64,000 nt of DNA. Source: CAVPCY01 sp963770765. Lineage in GTDB: Bacteria > Actinomycetota > Coriobacteriia > Anaerosomatales > PHET01. Shown here piece after piece: positions 45,294-54,875 of the stretch. How positions within the stretch are numbered: the first letter of the stretch is position 1; each line of letters starts with the position of its first letter. The stretch is taken from the NCBI GenBank assembly GCA_963770765.1, contig CAVYQS010000012.1:310001-374000 (forward strand), read 5' to 3'. The position numbers and the translations under genes were made by a program. The notes under the pieces are model-generated. The model did no database searches and was not told where the DNA came from. It saw nothing but the letters and a program-made list of their open reading frames with translations.

Positions 45294-47711
45294 CTACCCC
45301 CGCAACTCTCCACCCACAGCGCCCATGACCTTCTTGACCAACTTGGCGTGAGCGGTGTCGACCTCCTCGGTGGTGAGCGTGCGATCCGAAGCGCGGTAGG
45401 TCAAGGAGAACGCGAGCGATTTCTTGCCCGCCGGAATACCGGATCCCGTGTAGACGTCGAACAGGCGTGCGCGCTCCATGAGCCTTCCGCCCGCCGAGTT
45501 CAACGCCTGCTCGACTCTCTCGGCACTCACGGAGTCGTCGACGACGATGGCCACATCCAGTTCAACTCCCGGGAACCGCGCAGGTTCGACGAACGGCCTC
45601 GCGGGTCGGGCCGCCCTGCTCAGTCGGGCGAGATCGACCTCGAACACCGTGACAGGCGCGTCGACTTCGAAGCGGTCGAGAACCAACGGGTGCACCTCGC
45701 CGAGCCACCCGACCACCTCCCCTCCCACCATGACCTCCGCGGCGCGCCCCGGCTGAAGCCACCCGATCTCGGCTGCGCGGACCTTGAACCGCGGCAGCGC
45801 CATCTCGTGCGCAAGGCTCTCGAGGACGCCCTTGCCATCGAAGAAGCCGAGCGGTTCGGACGGCGCGTTCCATCCGGGCTCCTGCCACGAACCTGCGAGA
45901 ACCCCTGCGACCACCGCGCGTTCCTTGGGCTGCTTGCGACCCTCGGCTGTCACGAACGTGGTGCCGACCTCGTAGAGGTGGACGTTTGCGACACCGCGTC
46001 GCTGGTTGAGCGAGACACTGCGCAGCAGGCCGGGCAGCAGTGAGCGGCGCAGGACCGCTTGCTCGCCCGACATCGGGTTGACCACCTCGACGAGCAGCTC
46101 GTCGTCGGCCAGTCGCATGCTGCAGCGTTCGGGATCCGAGGGGTCGGAGAACGCGTAGGTCATCGTCTCGTTGAGCCCCGCGGCGCGCAGGGTGACACCG
46201 ACCCGGTCACGCCACCGCTGATCGGGAGTCAGCGCACCGACGCGCGTGCGGCCGCCCGGCAGCGTCGCGTCGACGCGCTCCATGCCCCAGATCCGCAAGA
46301 CCTCCTCGATCAGATCGACCTCACGCTCGAGATCCGGTCGGTAGCTCGGCACTTCGACCTCGAGGCGGTCGGGGTGGCTTTCGACGACACAACCCAGTCT
46401 CGCCAGGATGCTCGCTGCCTCAGCGCACTCGATCTCGACGCCCAGGAGCTTGTGCAGCCGGGCGATGCGCAGCGTGAGGTGGGTCGCGACGTGCGGGCGG
46501 GGATAGACATCCACGATCCCTTCCGCGACCTCCCCGTCGGCGAACTCATGCATGAGCGCCGCCGCGCGGTCGAGCGCGGCGACGCACGCGGTGCGATCCA
46601 CACCGCGCTCGAATCGCAGCGACGCTTCTGAGATCAGACCCAAGGTGCGGCTCGTGCGGCTCGTCGTCTCAGGATCGAACCGTGCGGACTCGAGCAAGAT
46701 GTTGACGGTGGTGTCGGAGACCTCGGTGGACTCTCCACCCATCACTCCGGCCAGCGCCACCGGTCCGGTGGGATCACAGATGAGCAGGGTCGAATCACCC
46801 AGCGTGCGATCGACCCCGTCCAGCGTTCGCAGCGTCTCTTGAGGGGCAGCACGCCGCACCGTGATAGCGGCGCGCCCCTGCGGGTCGGTGGCGAGGGTGT
46901 CGAAGTCGAACGCGTGAAGGGGCTGGCCGAGTTCGAACATCACATAGTTCGTGATGTCCACCACGTTGTTGATGGGGCGCGCGCCCGCAGCCGCGACCTT
47001 CTCGGCGAGCCAAGCGGGCGACGGGCCGATCTTCACGTTGCGGATGACCCGCGCCGTGTACCGCGCACAGAGGTCCTCGTCGGCGATCTCGACGGCACAC
47101 TGCTCGGCGATGGGAGCGCCGGTCTCGACAGGCACGCTCGCAGGCATCGACGCGTGCTCCTCGAGCACAGCCGCGACCTCGCGCGCCACACCGGCAACCG
47201 AGAGACAGTCTGGCCGGTTGGGCGTGATCTCGAGCTCGATGACGGTGTCCGAAAGCCCGAACCACTCCGAGAAGCGCGCACCGACCGGGGCGTCTGCCGG
47301 AAGGACCATGAGACCTTCATGGTCCTCCCCCAGCCCCAGCTCTCGGGCCGAGCAGTTCATGCCCTCGCTCACGACACCTCGCAGCTTCGCCTTCTTGATC
47401 GCGAACCCGCCGGGCAGCTCCGCGCCCACGAGCGCGACCGGGACCTTGTCACCGGCCTCGAAGTTCTGAGCTCCGCAGACGATCTGCCGAGGAGTGCCGT
47501 CACCGACGTCCACGGTGGTCACCCACAGCTTGTCGGCCTCGGGATGCTTGACCTTCTCGGCGATGAGGCCTACCACGACGCCATCGAGGTCCTGGCCTGC
47601 GGTGGTGATCGCTTCGACCGCCGTACCGGTCATGTCCAGCCTGTCGGCCAGCTCGGCAGGCGTCAGCGTGACGGGCACGAGCTCCTTGAGCCACTTCATG
47701 GAAACACGCAT
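45294..47711 (-). CDS. pheT: Phenylalanyl-tRNA synthetase beta subunit
   Basis: An 805-residue beta subunit of the (alpha-beta)2 PheRS. Domains in order: N-terminal EMAP/OB tRNA-binding domain (about 40-155, GLIAEKVKHPEADKLWV), B3/B4 editing domain, B5 domain, a class II-like core, and the C-terminal ferredoxin-like anticodon-binding domain ending in TTEEVDTAHAKLVKKVMGAVGGELRG. Follows pheS by 36 bp in the same T-box-controlled transcript. Confidence 0.97.
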   Translation of the reverse strand: MRVSMKWLKELVPVTLTPAELADRLDMTGTAVEAITTAGQDLDGVVVGLIAEKVKHPEADKLWVTTVDVGDGTPRQIVCGAQNFEAGDKVPVALVGAELPGGFAIKKAKLRGVVSEGMNCSARELGLGEDHEGLMVLPADAPVGARFSEWFGLSDTVIELEITPNRPDCLSVAGVAREVAAVLEEHASMPASVPVETGAPIAEQCAVEIADEDLCARYTARVIRNVKIGPSPAWLAEKVAAAGARPINNVVDITNYVMFELGQPLHAFDFDTLATDPQGRAAITVRRAAPQETLRTLDGVDRTLGDSTLLICDPTGPVALAGVMGGESTEVSDTTVNILLESARFDPETTSRTSRTLGLISEASLRFERGVDRTACVAALDRAAALMHEFADGEVAEGIVDVYPRPHVATHLTLRIARLHKLLGVEIECAEAASILARLGCVVESHPDRLEVEVPSYRPDLEREVDLIEEVLRIWGMERVDATLPGGRTRVGALTPDQRWRDRVGVTLRAAGLNETMTYAFSDPSDPERCSMRLADDELLVEVVNPMSGEQAVLRRSLLPGLLRSVSLNQRRGVANVHLYEVGTTFVTAEGRKQPKERAVVAGVLAGSWQEPGWNAPSEPLGFFDGKGVLESLAHEMALPRFKVRAAEIGWLQPGRAAEVMVGGEVVGWLGEVHPLVLDRFEVDAPVTVFEVDLARLSRAARPARPFVEPARFPGVELDVAIVVDDSVSAERVEQALNSAGGRLMERARLFDVYTGSGIPAGKKSLAFSLTYRASDRTLTTEEVDTAHAKLVKKVMGAVGGELRG

Positions 47712-47747
47712 GGATGGGCGTCCTCTCAGGATGTAGCGCGGATCAGT

Positions 47748-48809
47748 CTAGAACTGGCGTAGGAAGCGCATGTCGCCCTCGACGAGCATGCGAAGATCGG
47801 GCACGTTGTACTTGAGCGCGGCGATACGCTCGACCCCCAAACCGAATGCGAAGCCCGTGTAGCGCTCCGAGTCGATTCCGACGTGGCCGAAGACATTGGG
47901 GTCCACCATCCCGCAGCCGAGGATCTCGAGCCATCCGGTGTTCTTGCAGAACCGGCACCCCGCCCCGTCACAGATCCCGCACGACACGTCGACCTCCGCC
48001 GAGGGCTCCGTGAACGGAAAGAAGTGCGGGCGGAAGCGCGTCTTGCGATCCGGACCGAAGATCTCGCGCACGAAGTGGTCCAGCGTGCCTTTGAGGTCGG
48101 CGAAGGTGATGCCCTCGTCGACGACGAGCCCCTCGGCCTGCGTGAACTGCGGCAGGTGACTCGGGTCGGCGACGTCGCGCCGGTATACCTTGCCCGGAGC
48201 GAGAACGTAGACCGGCGGCTCGAGCTTCTCTAGCGTGCGCACCTGGACCGGCGAGGTGTGTGTCCTGAGCAGCACACCGCTCGGCTCGGGACCGTCGAAC
48301 CGGTCACCCGACAGGTCCTTGACGTAGAAGGTGTCGGTTGCGGCGCGAGCGGGATGCTGCGGCGGGTGGTTGAGCGCCGTGAAGTTGTAGTACTCGAGCT
48401 CGACCTCGGGACCCTCTGCGATGGTGTAGCCGAGCCCGAGGAAGATGTCGACGATCTCACTCGTGATCCTGCTGATGAGGTGCCTGCTGCCCAGCGGGTG
48501 CGACCTGCCCGGAAGCGTCACGTCCACGGACCCGGCCGAGATCCGGGCTTCAAGCGCTGCCGAGGAGAGCTCGGACTTCCGCGCTTCGAGCGCATTCTCG
48601 AGCGCCGCTCTCACCTCGTTGGCGGTCTTGCCCACCGCCGGTCGCTCCTCGGGAGACAGTGCACCAAGCCCACGCAAGACGCCCGTCAGCGAGCCCTTCT
48701 TTCCGAGGTAGAAGACCCGAACCGCATCGAGCGCCGCCAGATCCGACGCCTCCTGGATGGCCGCGAGACCTCGGGACTGCTGTTGTTTGAGTTCGTCGAC
48801 GACACCCAT
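47748..48809 (-). CDS. pheS: Phenylalanyl-tRNA synthetase alpha subunit
   Basis: A 353-residue catalytic subunit with a coiled-coil N-terminal arm (about 1-90). The class II catalytic core follows: HPLGSRHLISRI, motif 2 around GKVYRRDVADPSHLPQFTQAEG, the Cys cluster DVSCGICDGAGCRFC, and motif 3 in FAFGLGVERIAALKYNVPD. Starts at the ATG 48809, just after the T-box leader terminator. Confidence 0.97.
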   Translation of the reverse strand: MGVVDELKQQQSRGLAAIQEASDLAALDAVRVFYLGKKGSLTGVLRGLGALSPEERPAVGKTANEVRAALENALEARKSELSSAALEARISAGSVDVTLPGRSHPLGSRHLISRITSEIVDIFLGLGYTIAEGPEVELEYYNFTALNHPPQHPARAATDTFYVKDLSGDRFDGPEPSGVLLRTHTSPVQVRTLEKLEPPVYVLAPGKVYRRDVADPSHLPQFTQAEGLVVDEGITFADLKGTLDHFVREIFGPDRKTRFRPHFFPFTEPSAEVDVSCGICDGAGCRFCKNTGWLEILGCGMVDPNVFGHVGIDSERYTGFAFGLGVERIAALKYNVPDLRMLVEGDMRFLRQF

Positions 48810-48840
48810 ACCAGGGATGCCCCTTTCTCCACCGGTGTGC

Positions 48841-49160
48841 GAAAACAGCGAGGAGCCGGACCCCGCCCTTGATTACCTTCCCAAGGACGAGAGTCCGACT
48901 CCCGCGGTACCACCCTGGTTGACCCGAGATAGCCGTCGGGCCCACTCTGCTCGCCGTCTTCGTTCGACGACGATCGCACTGCGGCTTCACACCGCAACTG
49001 TCCCGATATCGGGGGATCCGGCTCGCCTACCAGGTGCGTTCGCACCGTTCAGCTCGCGGCTCGTGGAGTGAACCGCCTTCAGCTCGACCGTTCGGCCCTT
49101 CCAGTCGTGGGGCCCTTCCCTGGTCGGTCGCGCGAAGCGAAAGCGTCGTCTCCGTCATCG
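48841..49160 (-). promoter_or_regulatory. Phe-specific T-box riboswitch leader of pheST
   Basis: The conserved T-box AGGGTGGTACCGCGG lies on the minus strand at about 48903-48917. Its 3' side is followed by a 12-bp-stem terminator (48891-48902 with 48852-48863) and GTTTTC. Stem I begins near 49158, with GGAG paired to CTCC around a loop holding TTC at 49070-49072, the Phe codon, followed by A. Uncharged tRNA-Phe would favour the antiterminator and switch on pheST. Confidence 0.85.
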
Positions 49161-49206
49161 CCGTGCACTATGCGTTTGCGCAGGCAGTGTATCGCAACGC
49201 GCCGGC

Positions 49207-49575
49207 CTATCGCCAGCGTTGAAGCACCGTGCCCACTGGTAACACCGACACGACGCGCCCCACGACATCGGTCTTCGAAGCGGCCGCGAAGTCGTCCACG
49301 GGGTTGGCGTCACCACGCGTGACGAGCGTCCCGTCCTCCCTGACCTCCCGGACACGGTGCAGGAACAAGCCCCGGCCGGATGTGATCAAGACGATGTGCC
49401 CCCGTGCAGGTACAGCACCACGTTCGACCACGACGACATCGCCATGCTCGAGCGCCGGGCGCATCGAACCTCCGGCGACGCGGATCGGGGCGTAGCGCTG
49501 GTGTAGCGCGAACAGGCTCGCAGCGATCACGGCGTAGACGATCAGCTGAGGCAGGTATGCTCTCAGTCGGACCAT
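49207..49575 (-). CDS. SipW-type (ER/archaeal-like) signal peptidase I
   Basis: A 122-residue S26B-family signal peptidase. One N-terminal membrane helix (about 8-24) precedes the catalytic Ser in AGGSMRPALEHGDVV. The LHRVREVREDGTLVTRGDANPVDD segment follows, carrying the His that replaces the Lys of ordinary bacterial enzymes, and the structural GDAN-x3-D. There is no C-terminal second helix, so this is a minimal form. Its ATG overlaps the preceding gene's TGA by one base, tying its production to that candidate substrate. Confidence 0.85.
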   Translation of the reverse strand: MVRLRAYLPQLIVYAVIAASLFALHQRYAPIRVAGGSMRPALEHGDVVVVERGAVPARGHIVLITSGRGLFLHRVREVREDGTLVTRGDANPVDDFAAASKTDVVGRVVSVLPVGTVLQRWR

Positions 49576-50060
49576 CAGTGGGCCTGCTCGGCATCCACGT
49601 AGAGTGACAGCTTCACGTAGTCGTCGGCGAGGTTGTTGCCTGCGCCGGCGGGGAGTCCTACCTCGAAGCGCAGGTCACCGCGAGCACCCGGTGCGAGGCG
49701 GACCGCCGCGGTCTTCATGGCCGACAACGGACCGGTATAGAGCTCCGCTCCGCCGCACGTGACCCGACAGGTGAGCGCCTCGTAGAACTCGGTGATGCCG
49801 GCCTTCTTCGACGGCGTGACCACGACATCGGCCGGCAGGGTGCCATCGTTGAGCACCGACATCGTCCTGAGCGCGGTCGCGCCCGGCGCAAGCGACTCGA
49901 TGGCAAGCGGAGCGCTGGTCGGCTCGGTGGAAAGCGCGACGGTGCCTCCCCGTATCACGCTCTCGGGCACCTGAACCTGGGCGGTGAAGTAGGCACCGGC
50001 AGCGCCTATGGACAGGGCGAGCACAGCACCCACCAGGGCCGTAAGGATCCTTCTGAACAT
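49575..50060 (-). CDS. TasA/camelysin-like secreted protein, probable SipW substrate
   Basis: A 161-residue exported protein. The N-terminus MFRRILTALVGAVLALSIGAAGAYFTAQ is a SipW-type signal peptide: basic n-region, hydrophobic core, then an Ala/Gly-rich cleavage site and a Phe-Thr start, as in TasA and camelysin. The mature part is a beta-rich domain with SLAPGATALRTMSVLNDGTLPADVVV, the typical pattern of an Ig-like TasA/camelysin fold, and two Cys (CRVTC). GAGGAGGAAGCG precedes the ATG at 50060. It may form surface fibres or a secreted matrix, by analogy. Confidence 0.72.
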   Translation of the reverse strand: MFRRILTALVGAVLALSIGAAGAYFTAQVQVPESVIRGGTVALSTEPTSAPLAIESLAPGATALRTMSVLNDGTLPADVVVTPSKKAGITEFYEALTCRVTCGGAELYTGPLSAMKTAAVRLAPGARGDLRFEVGLPAGAGNNLADDYVKLSLYVDAEQAH

Positions 50061-50219
50061 CGCTTCCTCCTCGTAGATCGGTCCCGCCGAGGGGAGGCGG
50101 TAGTGGAATGGTCGGCCGGTGGCGCCGCCCGGCCCAGACACACGGTAGCGCGAGCATCGAACCAGACGCTTATCGCGGCCTTACCGTGCGGGACGCCGCT
50201 CCGCCCGAAAGCCGGAATA

Positions 50220-50246
50220 CGAAGAAGCCCCGCTGAAGGCGGGGCC
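50220..50246 (-). terminator. Terminator of the infC-rpmI-rplT operon
   Basis: 7-bp stem GCCCCGC/GCGGGGC with a CTTCA loop, followed by TTCTTCG, 29 bp after the rplT stop. Confidence 0.8.
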
Positions 50247-50274
50247 TCTCGTATTCGACTGGTGGTCGTTCTCG

Positions 50275-50631
50275 TTACGCCGAAGCCTGCTTGGCAAGGT
50301 CAGCGATCTTCGCGAACGAAACGGGGTCGTTGATCGCCATGTCTGAGAGGACCTTGCGATCGAGCGTGATGCCGGCAAGCTTCAGCCCGTGCATGAACGC
50401 GGAGTACGACATCCCGTTCAGGCGCGCGCCGGCGTTGATGCGGGTGATCCACAGGCGGCGGATCTCACGCTTCTTGTTGCGTCGGTCACGGTACGTGTAC
50501 TGCAGCGAGTGCTGGACCTGCTCTTTGGCGGCCTTGTAGCTGCGGCTCTTATTGCCGTAATAGCCCTTGGCACGAGTAAGTACGGTGCGGCGCTTCTTCT
50601 TGGCCGACACTGCACGCTTTACGCGAGGCAT
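50275..50631 (-). CDS. rplT: Ribosomal protein bL20
   Basis: A 118-residue 50S subunit protein, also an autogenous regulator of its operon in several bacteria. It has the basic N-terminal arm MPRVKRAVSAKKKRR and the core RLWITRINAGARLNGMSYSAFMHGLK. Follows rpmI by 45 bp. Confidence 0.98.
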   Translation of the reverse strand: MPRVKRAVSAKKKRRTVLTRAKGYYGNKSRSYKAAKEQVQHSLQYTYRDRRNKKREIRRLWITRINAGARLNGMSYSAFMHGLKLAGITLDRKVLSDMAINDPVSFAKIADLAKQASA

Positions 50632-50676
50632 ACTCGATCACTCCTTGCTTGACTTCGAGGGGAGAGCCACAGCGAC

Positions 50677-50866
50677 TTAGCCGAGGCCGAGATTCTTCTT
50701 GATGACCGCCGTGTCGCACGCAGCGACCTCTGTCTCCTGGCGGAACCCGCGCCTACGCTTGGGGCTCTTGTGCTCGAGGATGTGGCTCTTGAACGCCTTG
50801 CCGCGCATGATCTTGCCAGTGCCGGTCACACGGAACCGCTTCGCGGACGACTTGTGGGTCTTCTGC

Positions 50867-50874
<8 letters not shown>
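50677..50874 (-). CDS. rpmI: Ribosomal protein bL35
   Basis: A 65-residue basic 50S protein starting MPKQKTHKSSAKRFRVTGTGK, with HILEHKSPKRRR in the middle. Its ATG lies within the infC 3' end (8-base overlap ATGCCTAA). Confidence 0.98.
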
Positions 50875-51469
<595 letters not shown>

Positions 51470-51523
51470 AGGCAGCTCACCTCCGTGTCTATCCGTCGAG
51501 CGGCACAAAGCCGCCATGCGAAA

Positions 51524-51559
51524 CAAAAAACTCCCGCGGCGCGGTGGCCGACGGGAGTA
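51524..51559 (-). terminator. Attenuator terminator in the infC leader
   Basis: ACTCCCG/CGGGAGT stem closing a GC-rich loop and followed by TTTTTT on the minus strand. It lies inside the leader, 55 bp before the infC start, where read-through is needed for infC expression; this is the position of an L20-type leader attenuator. Confidence 0.75.
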
Positions 51560-51727
51560 CGCACGAAACAAGAAGGGCGGACTGCAACGTGCGTCTGCGA
51601 CCTTCGCCGTGCTTCTCATCGACCAAGCAGCTACCGCATGCGGCGCCGCGATGGTGGGGACCGGTGTGTCTCGCCTGCCTCAGGCAGCCGGGGTCCCTCT
51701 TTTCAGCGATATTCGATTAGCTCAGGG

Positions 51728-51756
51728 ATTGTACTCGCCGCCGAAGCACGTGTCCA
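51728..51756 (-). promoter_or_regulatory. Promoter of infC-rpmI-rplT
   Basis: TGGACA-N17-TACAAT on the minus strand, predicting a leader of about 250 nt before infC. The leader (51470-51720) holds the attenuator and a CTGCC/GGCAG hairpin near 51676-51688, and no gene. Confidence 0.78.
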
Positions 51757-51824
51757 GCGCCCTGCCCTCGTCCATCCTCGGCCAGGCTGCAGCCGGGCAT
51801 CACCGCGCGGAAAGTACCGTCGAT

Positions 51825-54800
51825 TCATCGAGCCAGCAGCAACACGACGAACGCCAGCGCGACAGCCAGTGCCGAGGCGACAGGCCAGCCGAGTAATCCG
51901 CGCTCCAACGCAGTGGCCCACTCGCGCATGGGAGCCAACAGTGAATCGTTCGGGCGCGGTGCGCTCTTCGCAATGCCCTGGTCGTCCGTAGCGAGACCGT
52001 CCTGATAGCGAACCCACGCCTCGTCACCCCACCGCATGGCGGCGGCCCAGATGTCGCCCACGGGCACGATACCCACGAGCGACGACAGGCGGGCTCGCAG
52101 CGCGTACGCAGTGGCAGCCAGAGCACATCCCACCACCACCGGCCATGCGAGGATCCACACGTAGTGCGCGGTCAGGGATGCCCGCGCCGCATACCTCACA
52201 GCCTGATCGGTCACGACCCACAACAGGCCGCCCGTGAACGCGAGCAGGATCCAGGTGGCGACCGTCAAGCGGCGCCGGCTGGCAGCGGTTGCCGGTTCGA
52301 ACTCGCCGGCTCCCTGCCACAACAAGACGATGAAGCGTGCCACCAACAGGGTCGTCCCCACTGCCGCAAGGGGTAGCGCCGTCTCGAGCAGGTGCGCCCA
52401 CGGTGCAGGCGCTTCGCCGGTCACGCCTTTGAGCGCGACTTTGGAGATCGCCCCGCTCGTGAGCGGCAGCCCTGCAAGCGCGAGCGCGGGCAGCGCGACC
52501 AGCCAGATCCCCTTCCGAGAACCGGGGATCCCGACGGTGTCACCGCCCATGAACAGCGTCCCTTTGGCGAACCCGTGGTGCACCACGTAGATGCCCACGG
52601 CGGCGACCGCCGCAGGCCAGAGCTCGGCTGTTGACAGCCCCGCGCCGATGCCGATCATCATCAGGCCGAACTGACTCATGCTTGAGTACGCGAGCACGTG
52701 ACGCGGTTGACTCTGCACCACGCCGACGAAGGCCCCGTAGAACGCGGCGAGGACCCCCAGCGCCATGAGAGCCGATCCCCATCCGGGCAGGTCGAGCACG
52801 CCGCCGGGCATGAACCGTATGAGCCCCACGATGCCAGCCGATGACACGACTCCCGCCAGCGCGGCACCAGCCCCCGCAGGAACAGCGCGGTAGGCGCCGG
52901 GCATCCAGCCGCTGAGCCCGGGCGAACCGATCTTCACCCCGAAAGCCACCACGAGCGCGAAGATCCCGGCATCGCGCCAAGCCGAACCGGCGAGCGCCAA
53001 GGCGAACGGCACCGGCTCGGTCGATCCGACCAGCAGTCCGGTGAGCAGCATCACCTCCGCGAAGAGCGTGAACGCCAGGTAGCTGCGACCCGCCCTGCGC
53101 GCCCGCTCGGTACCGTCGTGCACGATGAGTCCGTAGGATGCGAGCGCCATCACGGAGAACGCCGCATAGAAGACGGCCGGGCCCTGGGCGAAGGCGAGTG
53201 TGACCGAACCGGCGGCCGCAAGGACGAACAGCGTCCAGAACCTCCCGAGGTCCACGGCGCCTCGACGCCACGTGGCGATCGCAGCGGCGCACCACACCAC
53301 CACGGCCAGGATCAGGAACAGTCCGCTCGAGGTGTCGAGCCCGAAGCTTCCGGGTGTCCATGGCACGACGAGGCCGACAGGAGCGCCGGTCGTTGCGGCA
53401 GCCCATGAAGCGGGTGCCCATGAGGCGCCGGCCAACGGACCCAAGGCGAGCCCCATCGTCGCAGTGAGGACGAGGGGGATGACCATGCGACGATCGCCTT
53501 CGAAGCGCCGGGAAGCCGGGTCGGCACCATCCTCGCGTGAGGCCCATTCCGGCCGGGGCGTGCCGAACCACGCGCGCCCGAGCATGGGCATGAAGTACGC
53601 GGCGTTGAGCAGTGTGCTGACCCCGAGCACGATGACCGGCCAGAGTTCGCCGCCCGTGAGCGCCCCGGTACCCAGGCCCCACTTGGAGACGAAGCCCGCG
53701 ATGGGGGGCACTCCGGTGATACCCAGTGCCGCCACCGAGAAGGCCAGCATCGTGAAGGGCATGCGACGGCCCACGCCGTCCATCTGACTCACTCGGTTGA
53801 TCTTGAGTTCCTCGGCGAGCACGCCTGCGGTGAAGAACATGGTGATCTTGAGTACCGCATGATGCGCGAGATGCGCCACGGCCGCCGCTGCCGCTACGGG
53901 CGTGCCGATGGCCAGACCCAGAACGATGTAGGAGAGTTGCCCGATCGTCGAGTATGCCAGTCGCTTCTTGATGTCGTCTTGTGCGAGCGCTCTCACCGAT
54001 GCGAACACGATCGTGAACGCCGCGAGCGCCGCCAGCGGAGTCAACACGCCCAGCGCGCGACCGGTGTCGAAGCCGTAGATGTCGAGCACGACGCGCGCGA
54101 TACCGAACACGCCGGCCTTCACGACCGCAACCGCATGCAGAAGCGCGCTCACCGGAGCGGGAGCCACCATCGCCGCGGGCAGCCAGCCGTGTACCGGGAA
54201 CAAGGCCGCCTTGACACCGAAACCGGCGATGAGAAGCGCGAACACGACCGTGAGCTGCGCGGGGTGCGCCATGACGACGCCCGCCGGCAGCACGCCTGCC
54301 GAGAAGTCTCCCCCGCCGCCGAGCGCGTAGAGCCACACGACTCCCAACGCCAGAACGGTGCCACCGGTGAGCGCATAGAGCAGGTAGGTACGCCCCCCCT
54401 TCAGTGCCGCCGGGCTGCCGGAGTGCACGACAAGCGGGTAGGTCGCCAGCGTCAGCGCCTCGTAGAAGACGAACAGCGTGAGCAGGTTCGCGGACAGCGC
54501 GATGCCGATGGCCGAGCCGACACACACCGCGAAGAAGCCGAAGAACCGCGCCCTCTCGCTCCCGTGTGACAGGTAGCCCGTCGCATAGACGGTGGTCACG
54601 AGCCACAGTCCGGCCGCGACCACCGCGAACAGGGCACCGAGCCTGTCGATGGCGAGCCCGAGGCTGAACCCGAGCAGCGGGGTCCCGATCGTCGCCTCTA
54701 CCCCGGCTGCGGCATACACCCCGACGAGGACCGAGCACGCGACCGCCACCGCGCCCGCGACAAGGCCCACGACGGTGCGGGCCTTGCCCCGACGCTCGCC

Positions 54801-54875
54801 CAGCAGGAAGACGACCACCGCAGCGATCCAAGGGGCGCCCACGGCGCCGGTCAAGGCGAGTTGAGGAGCCGTCAC
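51825..54875 (-). CDS. Tandem-fused proton-conducting antiporter subunit (Mrp/NuoL-M family), two modules
   Basis: A 1016-residue polytopic membrane protein built from two complete antiporter-like modules. Module 1 (about 1-500) has the TM5 Glu in FVFYEALTLATYPLVVH, TM7 Lys in FGVKAALFPVHGWLP, TM8 Lys in AVVKAGVFGIARV, and HLAHHAVLKITMFF. Module 2 (about 540-960) repeats the fold (FGVKIGSPGLSGWMPGAYRAVP, VLAYSSMSQFGLMMIG, VHHGFAKGTLFMGG) but has Ser where the TM5 Glu should be and VVSSAGIVGLIRF in place of the TM8 Lys. Start is GTG 54875, overlapping the preceding microprotein stop. The last gene of the mrp-like cluster. Confidence 0.85.
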   Translation of the reverse strand: MTAPQLALTGAVGAPWIAAVVVFLLGERRGKARTVVGLVAGAVAVACSVLVGVYAAAGVEATIGTPLLGFSLGLAIDRLGALFAVVAAGLWLVTTVYATGYLSHGSERARFFGFFAVCVGSAIGIALSANLLTLFVFYEALTLATYPLVVHSGSPAALKGGRTYLLYALTGGTVLALGVVWLYALGGGGDFSAGVLPAGVVMAHPAQLTVVFALLIAGFGVKAALFPVHGWLPAAMVAPAPVSALLHAVAVVKAGVFGIARVVLDIYGFDTGRALGVLTPLAALAAFTIVFASVRALAQDDIKKRLAYSTIGQLSYIVLGLAIGTPVAAAAAVAHLAHHAVLKITMFFTAGVLAEELKINRVSQMDGVGRRMPFTMLAFSVAALGITGVPPIAGFVSKWGLGTGALTGGELWPVIVLGVSTLLNAAYFMPMLGRAWFGTPRPEWASREDGADPASRRFEGDRRMVIPLVLTATMGLALGPLAGASWAPASWAAATTGAPVGLVVPWTPGSFGLDTSSGLFLILAVVVWCAAAIATWRRGAVDLGRFWTLFVLAAAGSVTLAFAQGPAVFYAAFSVMALASYGLIVHDGTERARRAGRSYLAFTLFAEVMLLTGLLVGSTEPVPFALALAGSAWRDAGIFALVVAFGVKIGSPGLSGWMPGAYRAVPAGAGAALAGVVSSAGIVGLIRFMPGGVLDLPGWGSALMALGVLAAFYGAFVGVVQSQPRHVLAYSSMSQFGLMMIGIGAGLSTAELWPAAVAAVGIYVVHHGFAKGTLFMGGDTVGIPGSRKGIWLVALPALALAGLPLTSGAISKVALKGVTGEAPAPWAHLLETALPLAAVGTTLLVARFIVLLWQGAGEFEPATAASRRRLTVATWILLAFTGGLLWVVTDQAVRYAARASLTAHYVWILAWPVVVGCALAATAYALRARLSSLVGIVPVGDIWAAAMRWGDEAWVRYQDGLATDDQGIAKSAPRPNDSLLAPMREWATALERGLLGWPVASALAVALAFVVLLLAR

